Positions 15,987 through 25,036 of a stretch of 64,000 nucleotides of DNA are shown here, in pieces. A model generated the notes under the pieces. It was not told where the DNA came from. It saw only the letters and a program-made list of their open reading frames with translations, and did no database searches. Every line of letters begins with the position of its first letter. The first letter of the stretch is position 1. This DNA comes from Chitinophagaceae bacterium. GTDB lineage: Bacteria; Bacteroidota; Bacteroidia; Chitinophagales; Chitinophagaceae. The stretch lies in the NCBI GenBank assembly GCA_947446645.1, contig CANFHA010000024.1, forward strand, positions 1-64,000, given 5' to 3'. The position numbers and the translations under genes are program-made.

Positions 15987-18645
15987 GAGCCTGGCCAAAT
16001 ATTGTTTTTTACTCCTTTGCTTTTTAAGTGCTTCTACGCTGTATGCGCAGATAGGCGGTTCCGGAGGCGGATTAAAGCTTTCTCAAAACCAGTCGGTGCC
16101 CGATAACCTGCCCAAGGTGAAGGAATATGAGCTGGCGGGCATCACGGTATCTGGCGCCAAATACCTGGACCAGGACCTGCTGATAGCTGTTACTAATCTG
16201 TCGGTAGGGCAAAAGCTGCGCCTGCCAAATGATGAGAATATTGCAAAGGCCATAAGGTCGCTGTGGAAACAGGAGCTCTTCTCGAATGTAGAAATCACCA
16301 TTACCAAGTATATAGAGGATAAAGTATTTATAAACATAGCTGTGGAAGAGCGCCCGCGCCTAAGCCGCTACAACTTCAGAAACATAAAGCCAGCTGAGGC
16401 AAAGGACCTGAAGACAAGGGTATCGCTGGTGGCCAATAAGGTAGTAACTGAGGCTACAAAGAAAGAAGCTGCTGAGCGCATACGCAAGTTTTACACCGAT
16501 AAGGGATATGGCCGTGTGCAGATAAAGGTGCTGGAGCGCGCAGATACTGCCGCTGTAAATAAAGTAGTACTGACGTTTGTAATAGACAAGGGTGCGAAAA
16601 CGCATATAAACCAGGTGAACATAGTGGGCAACCAGAATGCGGCAGATACCCGCCTGAAAAGGACACTGAAAGGCACCAAGGAAATGACACGCATAACACT
16701 GCACCCGGAAGCGGAGCAGAACGCCTATGTGCTGCCGAAGCGGTCATTTAAAAGGTATATGAACCAGTTCGGCTTCCTGTCGGTATCTAAAACGCTGGAC
16801 GCACTGGATCCTTATTTCCGCTTCAAGCTGTTTGCTTCATCTAAGTTTAACCAAACCAAGTTTGACGAGGATAAGCAAACACTGGTGGGTTATTATAACA
16901 CACTCGGCTATCGCGATGCCGCCATTGTATCTGATACTGTGTACCCGGTGAAGAATGGCAATATAAACGTGGACATTAAAGTAAAGGAAGGAAACAGGTA
17001 CTACTTTGGTGATATATCCTGGAAGGGTAATACTAAATATTCCAGCGAATTTCTTGGTCGCACACTGGGTATAAAGAGAGGAGATATCTATAATATGGCT
17101 CAGCTGGAAACCCGCATGGGCCGCCAGCTGAGCCCAGAGGGTGGTGGAGAAGATGTGAGTAGCCTGTACATGGATGATGGCTACCTGTTCTTTAACATAG
17201 AGCCCGTGGAAGTATCGATTGTTGGTGATACCATCAATTTTGAAATGCGCATTTCAGAAGGCTCGCAGGCAACGATAAGGGATATTAATATAGCAGGCAA
17301 TGAGCGCACCAACGAGCACGTGATACGCCGTGAGCTGCGCACCTATCCCGGCAATAAATTCAGCCGTACGGACCTTATCCGCTCACAGCGTGAAATAGCT
17401 AACCTTGGTTTCTTTGACCAGGAAAAGATAGGTATTCAGCCTAAGCCACACCCTGAAGATGGTACTGTGGATATAGACTATACGGTGGTAGAAAAATCGA
17501 GCGACCAGCTGCAGCTTTCTGCCGGCTTTGGTGGTGGTGTTAACTTCTATGGCAACGTAGGTGTTACCTTCAACAACTTTGCCATCCGCAATATTTTCAA
17601 GCCTAAAATGTGGGATCCGCTGCCGGTAGGCGATGGCCAGAAATTCTCTATCAGCTACGCATCTAACGGTGCGTATTACAACTCGCTCAGCTCTGCATTT
17701 ACTGAGCCGTGGCTGGGTGGCCGTAAGCCAAATTCGCTTACCGCTAACTTTGTGTATAGCAAATACTCTGCTGCAGCCGTAGGTACTAACCCTAACCAGT
17801 CTTACCTGCGTATGGTGGGTGGCGGACTGTCTATGGGTAAGCGCCTGAGCTGGCCCGATAACTTCTTCGTGTTCAACTACGGTATGTTCTATAATAACTA
17901 CAGGTTGAAAGATTATGCGCTGGTGCCCAACTTTACGGATGGTTTCAGTAATGACTTCCACTTCAAATTTGTACTGTCGCGTAACTCTATTACACCATCA
18001 CCGCTATATCCTAAAGGCGGTTCGAACATTTCCTTTACACTGCAGCTGACGCCACCTTACAGTGCGTTTACAGGCAGGGACTATACCGGTGAGCCTTATT
18101 CTGAAAAATATAAGTGGATAGAGTACCACAAGTATAAATTCACGGCTGATTTTTACCAGCAGATATATGGCAACCTGGTGCTGAGGATGTGTGCCAAGTA
18201 TGGCTTCCTGGGATATTATAACTCCGGTATCGGCTTCTCTCCGTTTGAGCGCTTCCAGGTGGGTGGTGATGGTCTTTCTGGTTATTCTTACTTCGTTGGT
18301 AAGGACATCGTGAGTCAGCGCGGATACGAGGTATACTCATCAGCAGGTACTATATTCAATAAGTACCAGTGTGAGCTCCGCTACCCATTCTCCCTGAGCC
18401 CTACTGCGACTATCTATGGGTTAATGTTTGCAGATGCGGCAAATGGATGGGACCGGTTTTCATCTTACAATCCGTTTAAGCTGAACAGGGATGTGGGTGT
18501 TGGTATCCGTATATTCCTGCCTATGTTCGGGCTGCTGGGTCTTGACTATGGTATTGGTATAGACAGGCGCGACCCTGCAAGTGGAGCAACGAGTTTAAAG
18601 GACATTGCTAAGTTTAACTTTATGCTTGGCTTTGAGCCTGAGTAA
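15979..18645 (+). CDS. bamA: Outer membrane assembly factor BamA
   Basis: The 888-residue product inserts beta-barrel proteins into the outer membrane. It begins [20 protein letters not shown] with a signal peptide ending at LYAQ; the ATG at 15979 is chosen over an in-frame one at 15937 that lacks a signal peptide. Several POTRA domains follow (for example [20 protein letters not shown] and [20 protein letters not shown]), then a barrel of alternating strands ([20 protein letters not shown]). The protein ends FMLGFEPE, so the usual C-terminal aromatic residue is not the last one. It overlaps uppS and is followed by two OmpH/Skp chaperone genes that act in the same pathway. Confidence 0.97.
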   Translation: MYKSLAKYCFLLLCFLSASTLYAQIGGSGGGLKLSQNQSVPDNLPKVKEYELAGITVSGAKYLDQDLLIAVTNLSVGQKLRLPNDENIAKAIRSLWKQELFSNVEITITKYIEDKVFINIAVEERPRLSRYNFRNIKPAEAKDLKTRVSLVANKVVTEATKKEAAERIRKFYTDKGYGRVQIKVLERADTAAVNKVVLTFVIDKGAKTHINQVNIVGNQNAADTRLKRTLKGTKEMTRITLHPEAEQNAYVLPKRSFKRYMNQFGFLSVSKTLDALDPYFRFKLFASSKFNQTKFDEDKQTLVGYYNTLGYRDAAIVSDTVYPVKNGNINVDIKVKEGNRYYFGDISWKGNTKYSSEFLGRTLGIKRGDIYNMAQLETRMGRQLSPEGGGEDVSSLYMDDGYLFFNIEPVEVSIVGDTINFEMRISEGSQATIRDINIAGNERTNEHVIRRELRTYPGNKFSRTDLIRSQREIANLGFFDQEKIGIQPKPHPEDGTVDIDYTVVEKSSDQLQLSAGFGGGVNFYGNVGVTFNNFAIRNIFKPKMWDPLPVGDGQKFSISYASNGAYYNSLSSAFTEPWLGGRKPNSLTANFVYSKYSAAAVGTNPNQSYLRMVGGGLSMGKRLSWPDNFFVFNYGMFYNNYRLKDYALVPNFTDGFSNDFHFKFVLSRNSITPSPLYPKGGSNISFTLQLTPPYSAFTGRDYTGEPYSEKYKWIEYHKYKFTADFYQQIYGNLVLRMCAKYGFLGYYNSGIGFSPFERFQVGGDGLSGYSYFVGKDIVSQRGYEVYSSAGTIFNKYQCELRYPFSLSPTATIYGLMFADAANGWDRFSSYNPFKLNRDVGVGIRIFLPMFGLLGLDYGIGIDRRDPASGATSLKDIAKFNFMLGFEPE

Positions 18646-18746
18646 AGCCCTGTTAGAATGGAAGCCATTGGATTTGGTTCCGGCTTTTGGTGTATAGATT
18701 GGGCAATTTGTTTGAGCGGAGTGTGTTAAGAGTAATGAAATGTTTT

Positions 18747-18774
18747 TTGATAGTGTAATACTGGTTTAACTTTA
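18747..18774 (+). promoter_or_regulatory. Candidate promoter of the first ompH gene
   Basis: TTG (18747-18749), 17 bases, TAACTTTA (18767-18774): close to the Bacteroidota consensus except for the last base and a short spacer. The leader would be about 90 bases. Confidence 0.4.
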
Positions 18775-18867
18775 GCGAAAGCAAAGAGTCAAACCAAAAA
18801 ATAACGCGAAGACTTCAAAAAGGGAAAGAGCCCTTTAAGGTTTTTCAGTTTTTAAAACATAGCTATT

Positions 18868-19386
18868 ATGAAAAAACTATTGGTAGGTCTGTTAATCGTA
18901 TTTGCAGCAGCAACAGGGGCTAAAGCCCAGCAACATTATTGCATCATTGACTCCAAGTACTTGCTGGAGAAAATGAGCGACTATAAAGATGCTCAAGCTA
19001 AGCTGGACAATATCTCTAAAGCATGGCAGGATGAAATAGATAACCGGATGGCAGAGGTAGACAGGATGTACAAAGGTTACCAGGCTGAAAAGCCCATGCT
19101 TAGCGATGAACTGCGCAACAAGCGCCAGGATGAAATAGTGGCAAAGGAAAAGGCGGCCAAAGACCTGCAAAAGCAGCGTTTTGGCTACGAAGGGGATCTG
19201 TTTAAAAAGCGCCAGGAGTTTATAAAGCCGGTACAGGACCGCCTGTTTAATGCAGTGCAGAAGATGGCTAACACCAAGGGCTATGATATGGTTGTAGACA
19301 AAGCAGGTGGCGTAACACTGTTTTACGCTGATCCTAAACTGGATAAGAGCGATGAGGTTTTAAAAATTCTTGGAATAAACAAATAA
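18868..19386 (+). CDS. OmpH/Skp family periplasmic chaperone (first copy)
   Basis: This 172-residue protein has a signal peptide (MKKLLVGLLIVFAAATGAKA) and then the OmpH pattern: a short beta segment (CIIDSKYLLEKM), a long charged coiled coil (about 45-120) and a C-terminal beta strand (YDMVVDKAGGVTLFYADP). Skp-type trimers hold unfolded outer-membrane proteins on their way to BamA. It lies 222 bases after bamA and 45 bases before a second copy. Confidence 0.93.
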   Translation: MKKLLVGLLIVFAAATGAKAQQHYCIIDSKYLLEKMSDYKDAQAKLDNISKAWQDEIDNRMAEVDRMYKGYQAEKPMLSDELRNKRQDEIVAKEKAAKDLQKQRFGYEGDLFKKRQEFIKPVQDRLFNAVQKMANTKGYDMVVDKAGGVTLFYADPKLDKSDEVLKILGINK

Positions 19387-19431
19387 TGGCATTTACTTTG
19401 CACATCTAAAAATAAAATCTAAAAAACTGTA

Positions 19432-19944
19432 ATGAAAAAAATAGTATTGTTCCTGGCGTTCGGCTTACTGATAAGCAATTTTGTATTTGCGCAAACTAAC
19501 CTTAAGATCGTTTACATCAATTCAGCTTCATTGCTGCAGGCTATGCCCGAAAGAGAAAAGGCGGATACCTTAGTTTCGAAATTTGCAAGGTCTTTCCAGG
19601 AGCAGATAGATATAATGATGAAGGAGTACCAGAACAAGGGGCAGCAGTTCCAGTCTAGCGAAAAGACAATGACTGAGGCGATGAAGGAAGTGAAGATGAA
19701 AGAAATTCAGGACCTGCAGAACCGTATTGAGTCTACGCAGCAGAGCGCACAGGAAAAAATACAGCAGAAGAAACAAGACGTCTATACTCCAATCATTGAG
19801 AAAGTAAACAAGGCGATAAAAGCTGTAGCTGAAGAGAAAAAATATGACTACATATTTGACCTTGCATCTGGTGGAACCATCGTTTTTGGTAAAGAAGAAT
19901 ACGACATTACTCCAATCGTGAAGGCGAAGCTGGGCATAAAATAA
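19432..19944 (+). CDS. OmpH/Skp family periplasmic chaperone (second copy)
   Basis: This encodes 170 residues with a signal peptide (MKKIVLFLAFGLLISNFVFA), a beta segment IVYINSASLLQAMPE, a glutamine-rich coiled coil (about 45-125) and a C-terminal strand YDYIFDLASGGTIVFG. It is a tandem paralogue of the gene upstream and probably a partner in the same chaperone role. A strong terminator follows, closing the uppS-bamA-ompH-ompH block. Confidence 0.93.
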   Translation: MKKIVLFLAFGLLISNFVFAQTNLKIVYINSASLLQAMPEREKADTLVSKFARSFQEQIDIMMKEYQNKGQQFQSSEKTMTEAMKEVKMKEIQDLQNRIESTQQSAQEKIQQKKQDVYTPIIEKVNKAIKAVAEEKKYDYIFDLASGGTIVFGKEEYDITPIVKAKLGIK

Positions 19945-19965
19945 TTATTATAAAGTACATCGGGC

Positions 19966-20002
19966 CATCCCGCATCCTCAAAGATGCGGGATGTTCTTTT
20001 TT
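19966..20002 (+). terminator. Intrinsic terminator after the ompH pair
   Basis: A perfect 11-bp stem, CATCCCGCATC/GATGCGGGATG (19966-19976 with 19983-19993), has a six-base loop and is followed by TTCTTTTTT. Confidence 0.92.
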
Positions 20003-20015
20003 AAGGGGTGTATGC

Positions 20016-20023
20016 TACCTTTG
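20016..20023 (+). promoter_or_regulatory. -7 element TACCTTTG of tsaD
   Basis: It ends seven bases before the tsaD ATG, so the transcript should have a leader of only a few bases. It lies just after the preceding terminator. Confidence 0.6.
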
Positions 20024-20030
20024 CGAGCGA

Positions 20031-21041
20031 ATGAATGACGGGATCATAAACATATTAGCCATAGAGTCATCTTGCGATGAGACCAGCGCAGCTGTAGTGC
20101 AGAACGGTAAGGTGCTCAGCAACGTTATAGCCACTCAAAAGGTTCATGAGCGCTTTGGCGGGGTGGTGCCGGAGCTTGCTTCCCGTGCCCATATGCAGCA
20201 TATAGTGCCTGTGGTTGATGTGGCGCTGAAAGATGCGGGAGTGGATAAAAAGGACATTACTGCAGTTGCTTTTACGCAGGCTCCGGGGCTTATAGGTTCC
20301 CTGCTTGTTGGTGCTTGTTTTGCCAAGTCGTTTGCGCAGGCGTCTGGTTTGCTGCTTATTGCTGTTCATCATATGCAGGCGCATGTGCTGGCACATTTTA
20401 TAGAGAATAAACCTGAGTTTCCTTTCCTATGCCTTACTGTATCAGGTGGCCATACACAGATCGTGTTGTGTCGCGACTACCTGGATATGGAAGTGCTGGG
20501 AGAGACCATAGATGATGCAGCCGGGGAGGCATTTGACAAGGTAGCGAAGATGCTTGGCCTACCATATCCCGGAGGGCCGCTGATAGATAAGTACGCAGCA
20601 GAGGGTGATCCGTTGCGGTTCAAATTCCCAATGTCTGAGATGAAGGACTATGAGTTTAGTTTCAGTGGAATTAAAACATCTGTCCTATACTTCCTGCAGG
20701 CACAACGAAAACTGGACCCGGAATTTGCCGAAAAAAATATAAAGGATATCTGCGCATCTGTGCAATATACTATTGTGAATATGCTGCTGACTAAGCTGCG
20801 TAAAGCCGCGAAACAGCTCAACATAAAACATGTAGGTATAGCCGGTGGCGTATCGGCAAACAGTGGGCTTAGAAAAGCGCTGCTGGCAGAAGGTGAGAAG
20901 CTGGGCTGGCAGGTATATATACCGAAGTTTGAATACTGCACAGACAATGCCGCGATGATAGGTATTACCGGCTACCACAAATATCTGAAGGGAGAATTTG
21001 CGGATATGACGGTGAGCCCCACTGCCAGGGCTGCATGGTAG
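20031..21041 (+). CDS. tsaD: tRNA threonylcarbamoyladenosine transferase TsaD
   Basis: This 336-residue ASKHA-fold enzyme transfers the threonylcarbamoyl group to A37 of ANN-reading tRNAs with TsaB and TsaE. Motifs seen: ILAIESSCDETSAAVV, the metal-binding HHMQAHVLAH, LCLTVSGGHTQIVL, DDAAGEAFDKVAKMLGLPYP, GIAGGVSANSGLR and YCTDNAAMIG. Length and order are normal for the family. The start at 20031 gives the expected N-terminus just before the ESSCDET phosphate loop. It is followed by a second tRNA-modifying gene after 18 bases. Confidence 0.98.
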   Translation: MNDGIINILAIESSCDETSAAVVQNGKVLSNVIATQKVHERFGGVVPELASRAHMQHIVPVVDVALKDAGVDKKDITAVAFTQAPGLIGSLLVGACFAKSFAQASGLLLIAVHHMQAHVLAHFIENKPEFPFLCLTVSGGHTQIVLCRDYLDMEVLGETIDDAAGEAFDKVAKMLGLPYPGGPLIDKYAAEGDPLRFKFPMSEMKDYEFSFSGIKTSVLYFLQAQRKLDPEFAEKNIKDICASVQYTIVNMLLTKLRKAAKQLNIKHVGIAGGVSANSGLRKALLAEGEKLGWQVYIPKFEYCTDNAAMIGITGYHKYLKGEFADMTVSPTARAAW

Positions 21042-21059
21042 TTAACTCTCAATGCCATC

Positions 21060-21767
21060 ATGAGCAATAATTACTTCCAGTTTAAGAAGTTCAGAATAGA
21101 ACAGGACAGGTGCGCCATGAAGGTGACCACTGATGCCTGTATACAAGGTGCCTGGACACCTATACTGCCATCTGTGAAGCGGGTGCTAGATATAGGCACC
21201 GGTACGGGGTTACTGTCTTTAATGCTTGCTCAGCGCAGCGATGATGTTATAATTGACGCCATAGAGTTTGACAAAGATGCAGCTTCACAGGCAGCCGATA
21301 ATGTCAATACCTCTCCATGGAAAGGGCGTATAAATATTATTGAGGGTGATGTGCGTACCCACCAATTTCGCGATAAATACGATCTTATTATTTCAAACCC
21401 ACCCTTTTTCAACAATAGCCTGCTGAGCGATAAAGAGGCGAAAAATAACGCACGTCATACCTTGTCGCTTACCTATACGGACTTACTAAATGCGGTGACT
21501 GAGAACCTTAGTGAAGGTGGTTATATATCCATTTTGTTGCCTGCAGAGGAGTATATGCTTTGGAATGAATTGATGGCGGTACACGGCTGGGCTGAATTCG
21601 GTAAATTGTCAGTGAACCATAAGCCTGGTGCGCTTGTGAAGAGAATAGTTGGTCTCTTTTCAAAAGCGGATAGGGTAGTGACGGAGCAATCACTGACCAT
21701 ACACAACGACAATGGTTATACGCGGGAGTTTATTGATCTGATGGCGCCGTTTTATCTGAACCTTTAA
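21060..21767 (+). CDS. trmN6: tRNA1(Val) A37 N6-methyltransferase-like protein
   Basis: This 235-residue Rossmann-fold methyltransferase has the SAM-binding strand VLDIGTGTGLLSLMLA, the acidic residue at the end of IDAIEFD, and the catalytic NPPFF motif for adenine-N6 methylation. These match the YfiC/TrmN6 family, which methylates tRNA-Val. It probably shares the tsaD transcript. Its 3' end overlaps the convergent membrane-protein gene by 38 bases. The substrate is assigned from family likeness. Confidence 0.88.
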   Translation: MSNNYFQFKKFRIEQDRCAMKVTTDACIQGAWTPILPSVKRVLDIGTGTGLLSLMLAQRSDDVIIDAIEFDKDAASQAADNVNTSPWKGRINIIEGDVRTHQFRDKYDLIISNPPFFNNSLLSDKEAKNNARHTLSLTYTDLLNAVTENLSEGGYISILLPAEEYMLWNELMAVHGWAEFGKLSVNHKPGALVKRIVGLFSKADRVVTEQSLTIHNDNGYTREFIDLMAPFYLNL

Positions 21768-22185
21768 CCAGCGGAGGCTGCCTTTTCTTCGTGAATGCGA
21801 AAAACAGGCCCATAAAAATCCACTGTATCCAGACAAGGTAAAAGCCATAGTGAAACCGGCGACCCAGCAGTTTATGTGAGAAGTCGGTGGTAAAGTCGTC
21901 GTAGGTAAAGTATAGTGCGGTAACAGCGGTCATTATTGCAATAATGTGCAGCAGACGGGCGGTAATTTTTGGTAGCGTACGCTGAATGATGGTATGGCAC
22001 ATGAATAGCAGCATAACAAAGATAAATACCGCAATAGCCCCCTGCCACCATACTTTGAGTAGGTTGTATTCTTTGTAAAAGAACGTCATACCCACGCGGC
22101 CTATCCATGATGCTTTGGACATTAAGTAGCCAGATAGTGCGGATATAGCCGCCAGAAAAGCAAGAAAAAATATAGTTCGTTTCAT
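21730..22185 (-). CDS. Hypothetical membrane protein
   Basis: This encodes 151 residues with four probable membrane segments (around 4-20, 47-65, 78-95 and 122-140) and a polar C-terminal tail. No family is recognised. Its start overlaps the stop of the NYN-domain gene (TAATG at 22183-22187), so the two are translated together; its end overlaps trmN6 on the other strand. Confidence 0.7.
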   Translation of the reverse strand: MKRTIFFLAFLAAISALSGYLMSKASWIGRVGMTFFYKEYNLLKVWWQGAIAVFIFVMLLFMCHTIIQRTLPKITARLLHIIAIMTAVTALYFTYDDFTTDFSHKLLGRRFHYGFYLVWIQWIFMGLFFAFTKKRQPPLVKGSDKTAPSDQ

Positions 22186-22982
22186 TATTTTCTTCGTGGC
22201 GATTTCTTTCCGGAATTGCTGCTTTTACTTGCAGTTTTTACTTTTATATAAACGAGTTTTATGTTGCTCTTGTCTGTTTGCCGTTCGTCTATTTCAAAGT
22301 GCTGAGTACTTTTTATAAGCTGGCCTAGTTTGCTGAACCCATAGTTGCGTGGGTCAAAGTCTGGTTCTTTTTTCAACATCATTTTTCCCACCTCACCCAG
22401 GAAAGCCCACCCGGATTCGTCAGCAATATCCGCAACACTGGATGAGATCAGCTGAATGGCTTTTTTGTCGAGCGGCTTGATAATATTTATGGCAGTGTTG
22501 TCTTCGCGTTTGTCATCTTCTTTCGATGCGTTTTCCGCTTTTTCAGCTAATATCTCTATGTAGATGAACTGGTCACAGGCCGCTATAAACGGTGATGGTG
22601 TTTTGCGTTGTCCCATGCCCAGTACCTTTACGCCGGCCTCACGAAGACGCAGCGCAAGCCGGGTAAAGTCGCTGTCGCTGGATATAATACAAAAGCCATC
22701 CACCTTGCCCGTATAAAGAATGTCCATTGCATCAATGATCATTGCGGAGTCAGTAGAGTTTTTCCCTGTAGTATAGCTGTACTGCTGTATTGGGGTTATG
22801 GCATTTTCCAGCAGCACAGATTTCCACCCGGATACCGTGGGTTTTGTCCAGTCTCCATATATACGTTTGAAAGTGGGTACGCCATATTTTGCAATTTCCT
22901 CCATCATTCCCTTTACATTGGAATAAGGAACATTGTCTGCATCTATAAGTACCGCAAACCTCAGGTCGTTTTGGCTAAGCAT
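22185..22982 (-). CDS. NYN (PIN-like) nuclease-domain protein with OST-HTH/LOTUS domain
   Basis: This encodes 265 residues from ATG 22982 (an upstream in-frame start would add 18 residues without domain support). The N-terminal NYN domain shows the conserved acidic residues in FAVLIDADNV, KNSTDSAMIIDAMDIL and FCIISSDSDF, the metal-site pattern of LabA/DUF88 proteins. A charged linker leads to an OST-HTH (LOTUS) domain with WAFLGEVGKMMLKKEPDFDP and YGFSKLGQLIKS, which typically binds RNA. The protein is probably an RNA-directed nuclease or RNA regulator. The tail is basic (SGKKSPRRK). Confidence 0.85.
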   Translation of the reverse strand: MLSQNDLRFAVLIDADNVPYSNVKGMMEEIAKYGVPTFKRIYGDWTKPTVSGWKSVLLENAITPIQQYSYTTGKNSTDSAMIIDAMDILYTGKVDGFCIISSDSDFTRLALRLREAGVKVLGMGQRKTPSPFIAACDQFIYIEILAEKAENASKEDDKREDNTAINIIKPLDKKAIQLISSSVADIADESGWAFLGEVGKMMLKKEPDFDPRNYGFSKLGQLIKSTQHFEIDERQTDKSNIKLVYIKVKTASKSSNSGKKSPRRK

Positions 22983-23053
22983 AATTATATTTTTAAGTAG
23001 AACGCGTTTGCATTTTGCCGGGACGTTAAGATACAAAATCCCCGCCGTGGTTT

Positions 23054-23527
23054 CTATGCTTCTGAATCTTTTATGAATAACCGCTGGTCAAATTCAAACT
23101 TGTCAGAGGAGATGATCTTTATTTTGTTGTATTCTGCATGGAGCGGGTTTAGCAATAAATTATGGTCTCCGTGGATAACAGCTGAGGGAACTTTGATGCC
23201 CAAAAACTTGTTTTCTTTAAAGTATTTATCGCCCAGCGTCTGTGTATACCTTATTTCCGGGAATGATTTCCAATTCTCTGGAAGGTCTTTGATTCTGATT
23301 TCATGTATAGCTACTTTTTCGGGAACGAATATGGTAGCCATCATGTAGTCCTCGGGTATCACATTTAGCGGTGTATGTACTGCAATTTCAAGAGCTGCAA
23401 GTGCTCGGGCTTCGGCTGTGTACAATACTGGTATTCCCGGGCTGTTCCACCGTCCACCAGCCAGTTTTGCTCCGGTACCTGAAAGGTCGAACCTGAATTT
23501 TTCCCTGCTGAGCCTGTATACCATCAT
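23054..23527 (-). CDS. RES-domain toxin
   Basis: This 157-residue protein has the RES-family signature: VYRLSREKFRFDLSG, then GGRWNSPGIPVLYTAE with the conserved Arg and Tyr, an ALAALEIAVH helix and a C-terminal VPSAVIHGDHNLLLNP. RES toxins degrade NAD+ by phosphorolysis and stop growth. The start overlaps the antitoxin stop by four bases (ATGA), the usual antitoxin-first arrangement. Length is normal and no lesion is seen. Confidence 0.9.
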   Translation of the reverse strand: MMVYRLSREKFRFDLSGTGAKLAGGRWNSPGIPVLYTAEARALAALEIAVHTPLNVIPEDYMMATIFVPEKVAIHEIRIKDLPENWKSFPEIRYTQTLGDKYFKENKFLGIKVPSAVIHGDHNLLLNPLHAEYNKIKIISSDKFEFDQRLFIKDSEA

Positions 23528-23958
23528 GCCAATACGCCGTATTCTATGCGGGTGAGCTCATTCTTTAGCAGGGCAATACCAAAAGTACTATCAAGTAACT
23601 CTTTGGGCTTAATGCCGCCAAGTGCTATGCTTTTTGAATTCAGCCATGTATCGAATTTTTCATTTTTGCCAAATACTTCAGTGCCCCTTTCGTAAAGCAT
23701 AGTTATCTCGAGTATCCGTTCGGAATGTATGGGATCAAAGGCTTTCTTTTCTTTTTTATAGCGTTGCATTGTGCGCTCTGACAGATGTAAGAAAAAAGAC
23801 CAATCATCAAGGCTGAAAGGGCTGTTTTCAGTCATTTTGGTGAACGTATGGAAAGGTATCCCGTGGCGTGTGGTATTAATGAGGTATCCTATAGTAGGCT
23901 CATTTACCAACGTTTCGGGAATAGTAGCATCGTATTTTTTTTCGGCTTTGTTTTTCAT
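23524..23958 (-). CDS. Xre/MbcA/ParS-type antitoxin of the RES toxin
   Basis: This encodes 144 residues. The middle has an HTH-like segment (FFLHLSERTMQRYKKEKKAF) and the C-terminal part the DUF2384 pattern: ILEITMLYERGTEVFG, FDTWLNSKSIALGGIKPKEL, LLDSTFGIALLKNELTRIEYG. Family members bind and neutralise RES toxins and repress their own promoter. Palindromic sequence sits just upstream. Confidence 0.9.
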   Translation of the reverse strand: MKNKAEKKYDATIPETLVNEPTIGYLINTTRHGIPFHTFTKMTENSPFSLDDWSFFLHLSERTMQRYKKEKKAFDPIHSERILEITMLYERGTEVFGKNEKFDTWLNSKSIALGGIKPKELLDSTFGIALLKNELTRIEYGVLA

Positions 23959-23973
23959 TTTGCCAATTTATAG

Positions 23974-24013
23974 CAAAGATAAGACATTTGGCGCATATTT
24001 TGCGACATATGTC
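23974..24013 (-). promoter_or_regulatory. Promoter and likely operator of the RES/Xre module
   Basis: TATCTTTG (minus strand, 23981-23974) is a -7 element 15 bases before the antitoxin ATG. A perfect palindrome GACATATGTC (24004-24013) and a further GACAT (23983-23987) lie just upstream, well placed for autoregulation by the antitoxin. Confidence 0.5.
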
Positions 24014-24023
24014 ATTATTTTGA

Positions 24024-24055
24024 GGAAAAAATATTCCGGCATTTCGCCGGAATAT
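24024..24055 (-). terminator. Intrinsic terminator of the aldolase gene
   Basis: A perfect 10-bp stem, ATATTCCGGC/GCCGGAATAT (24031-24040 with 24046-24055), is followed on the minus strand by a T-rich run. Confidence 0.9.
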
Positions 24056-24078
24056 TAACAATTTGATTGCCTTCAGAA

Positions 24079-24732
24079 CTATTGCATTGCCTGCGCATCC
24101 TTCAGAAACTGCTCAAGGCCAAGGTCTGTAAGTGGGTGTTTGAGCAGGCCCAGAATTGAAGATAATGGGCATGTACAAACATCAGCCCCGGCTTCAGCAC
24201 AACGAACGATGTGTAATGGATTGCGAATAGATGCAGCAAGGACCTCAGTCATGAAACCCTGTGCGTTGTAAATTCGAACGATTTGTTCTATTAGCTGAAC
24301 GCCATCCCAACTGCTATCGTCGATACGGCCAATGAATGGAGAAACAAATGATGCCCCAGCCTTGGCTGCAAGTATTGCCTGGCCAGCAGAAAATACCAGC
24401 GTGCAATTTGTGCGGATGTCATTGTCTGTAAACCATTTGATGGCCTTGATGCCATCTTTTATCATTGGCACCTTCACAACGATGTTCTTGTGTATCTGTA
24501 CCAGCTTTTTACCTTCCTCAATGATACCTTCAAATGTTGTTCCCAGTACTTCTGCACTTACCGGTCCGTCTACCATTTCGCAGATGGTTTTATAGTGCTG
24601 CATTACTGCATCATGCCCCTTAATGCCTTCTTTGGCCATTAAGGAAGGGTTTGTAGTAACTCCGTCAAGTATACCAAGATCGTTGGCTTCCTTTATTTGG
24701 GCAAGATTCGCTGTATCTATGAAAAATTTCAT
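24079..24732 (-). CDS. fsa: Fructose-6-phosphate aldolase / transaldolase-like protein
   Basis: This 217-residue protein is the short form of the transaldolase family (MipB/TalC/FSA). The N-terminus MKFFIDTANLAQIKEANDLG, the TTNPSL motif and the Schiff-base lysine in VVKVPMIKDGIKAIKW are present, followed by SPFIGRIDD. The enzyme is either a fructose-6-phosphate aldolase or a small transaldolase of the pentose phosphate pathway; sequence alone does not separate these. It is a single gene with its own terminator. Confidence 0.92.
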   Translation of the reverse strand: MKFFIDTANLAQIKEANDLGILDGVTTNPSLMAKEGIKGHDAVMQHYKTICEMVDGPVSAEVLGTTFEGIIEEGKKLVQIHKNIVVKVPMIKDGIKAIKWFTDNDIRTNCTLVFSAGQAILAAKAGASFVSPFIGRIDDSSWDGVQLIEQIVRIYNAQGFMTEVLAASIRNPLHIVRCAEAGADVCTCPLSSILGLLKHPLTDLGLEQFLKDAQAMQ

Positions 24733-24860
24733 GTTATATTTTTTTCGTACGCAAAGTTAACTAAAACTTCATGCAAGTTATTCTAAAGAAGGCTACTGGG
24801 GATAAACTGTGGGGAATACTATTATTCCTGGATCCTGGAAATACAAGAATATAAGGAGTA

Positions 24861-24964
24861 AAAAAACCGGCAAGTTACTCACATCGCACCGCTACAACCA
24901 AACGCCCTTGCTACATTCCTGTCCTGGGGGATTCATCGGGAGCTGGCCGTATAAGACTTGCCGG
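24861..24964 (-). ncRNA. ffs: Signal recognition particle RNA (small bacterial type)
   Basis: The minus strand folds into one long hairpin closed by GGCAAGT/ACTTGCC (5' end near 24960, 3' end at 24867-24875). The apical part has CCCCCAGGACAGGAATGTAG followed by CAAGGG, which corresponds to the conserved SRP tip where Ffh binds (CAGG, then GGAA-type loop, then AGCA). The RNA is about 100 nt and ends with a T run (24866-24860). The promoter is TACATTTG (24976-24969) with a TTG 21 bases upstream. It lies between the aldolase and phosphomutase genes on the same strand. Confidence 0.88.
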
Positions 24965-25036
24965 GGCGCAAATGTAGGAAATTTTGAGTTTCAATACCAA
25001 AATATTCCAACTTTTTTTTGCGCCCCGGTAAAGAGC

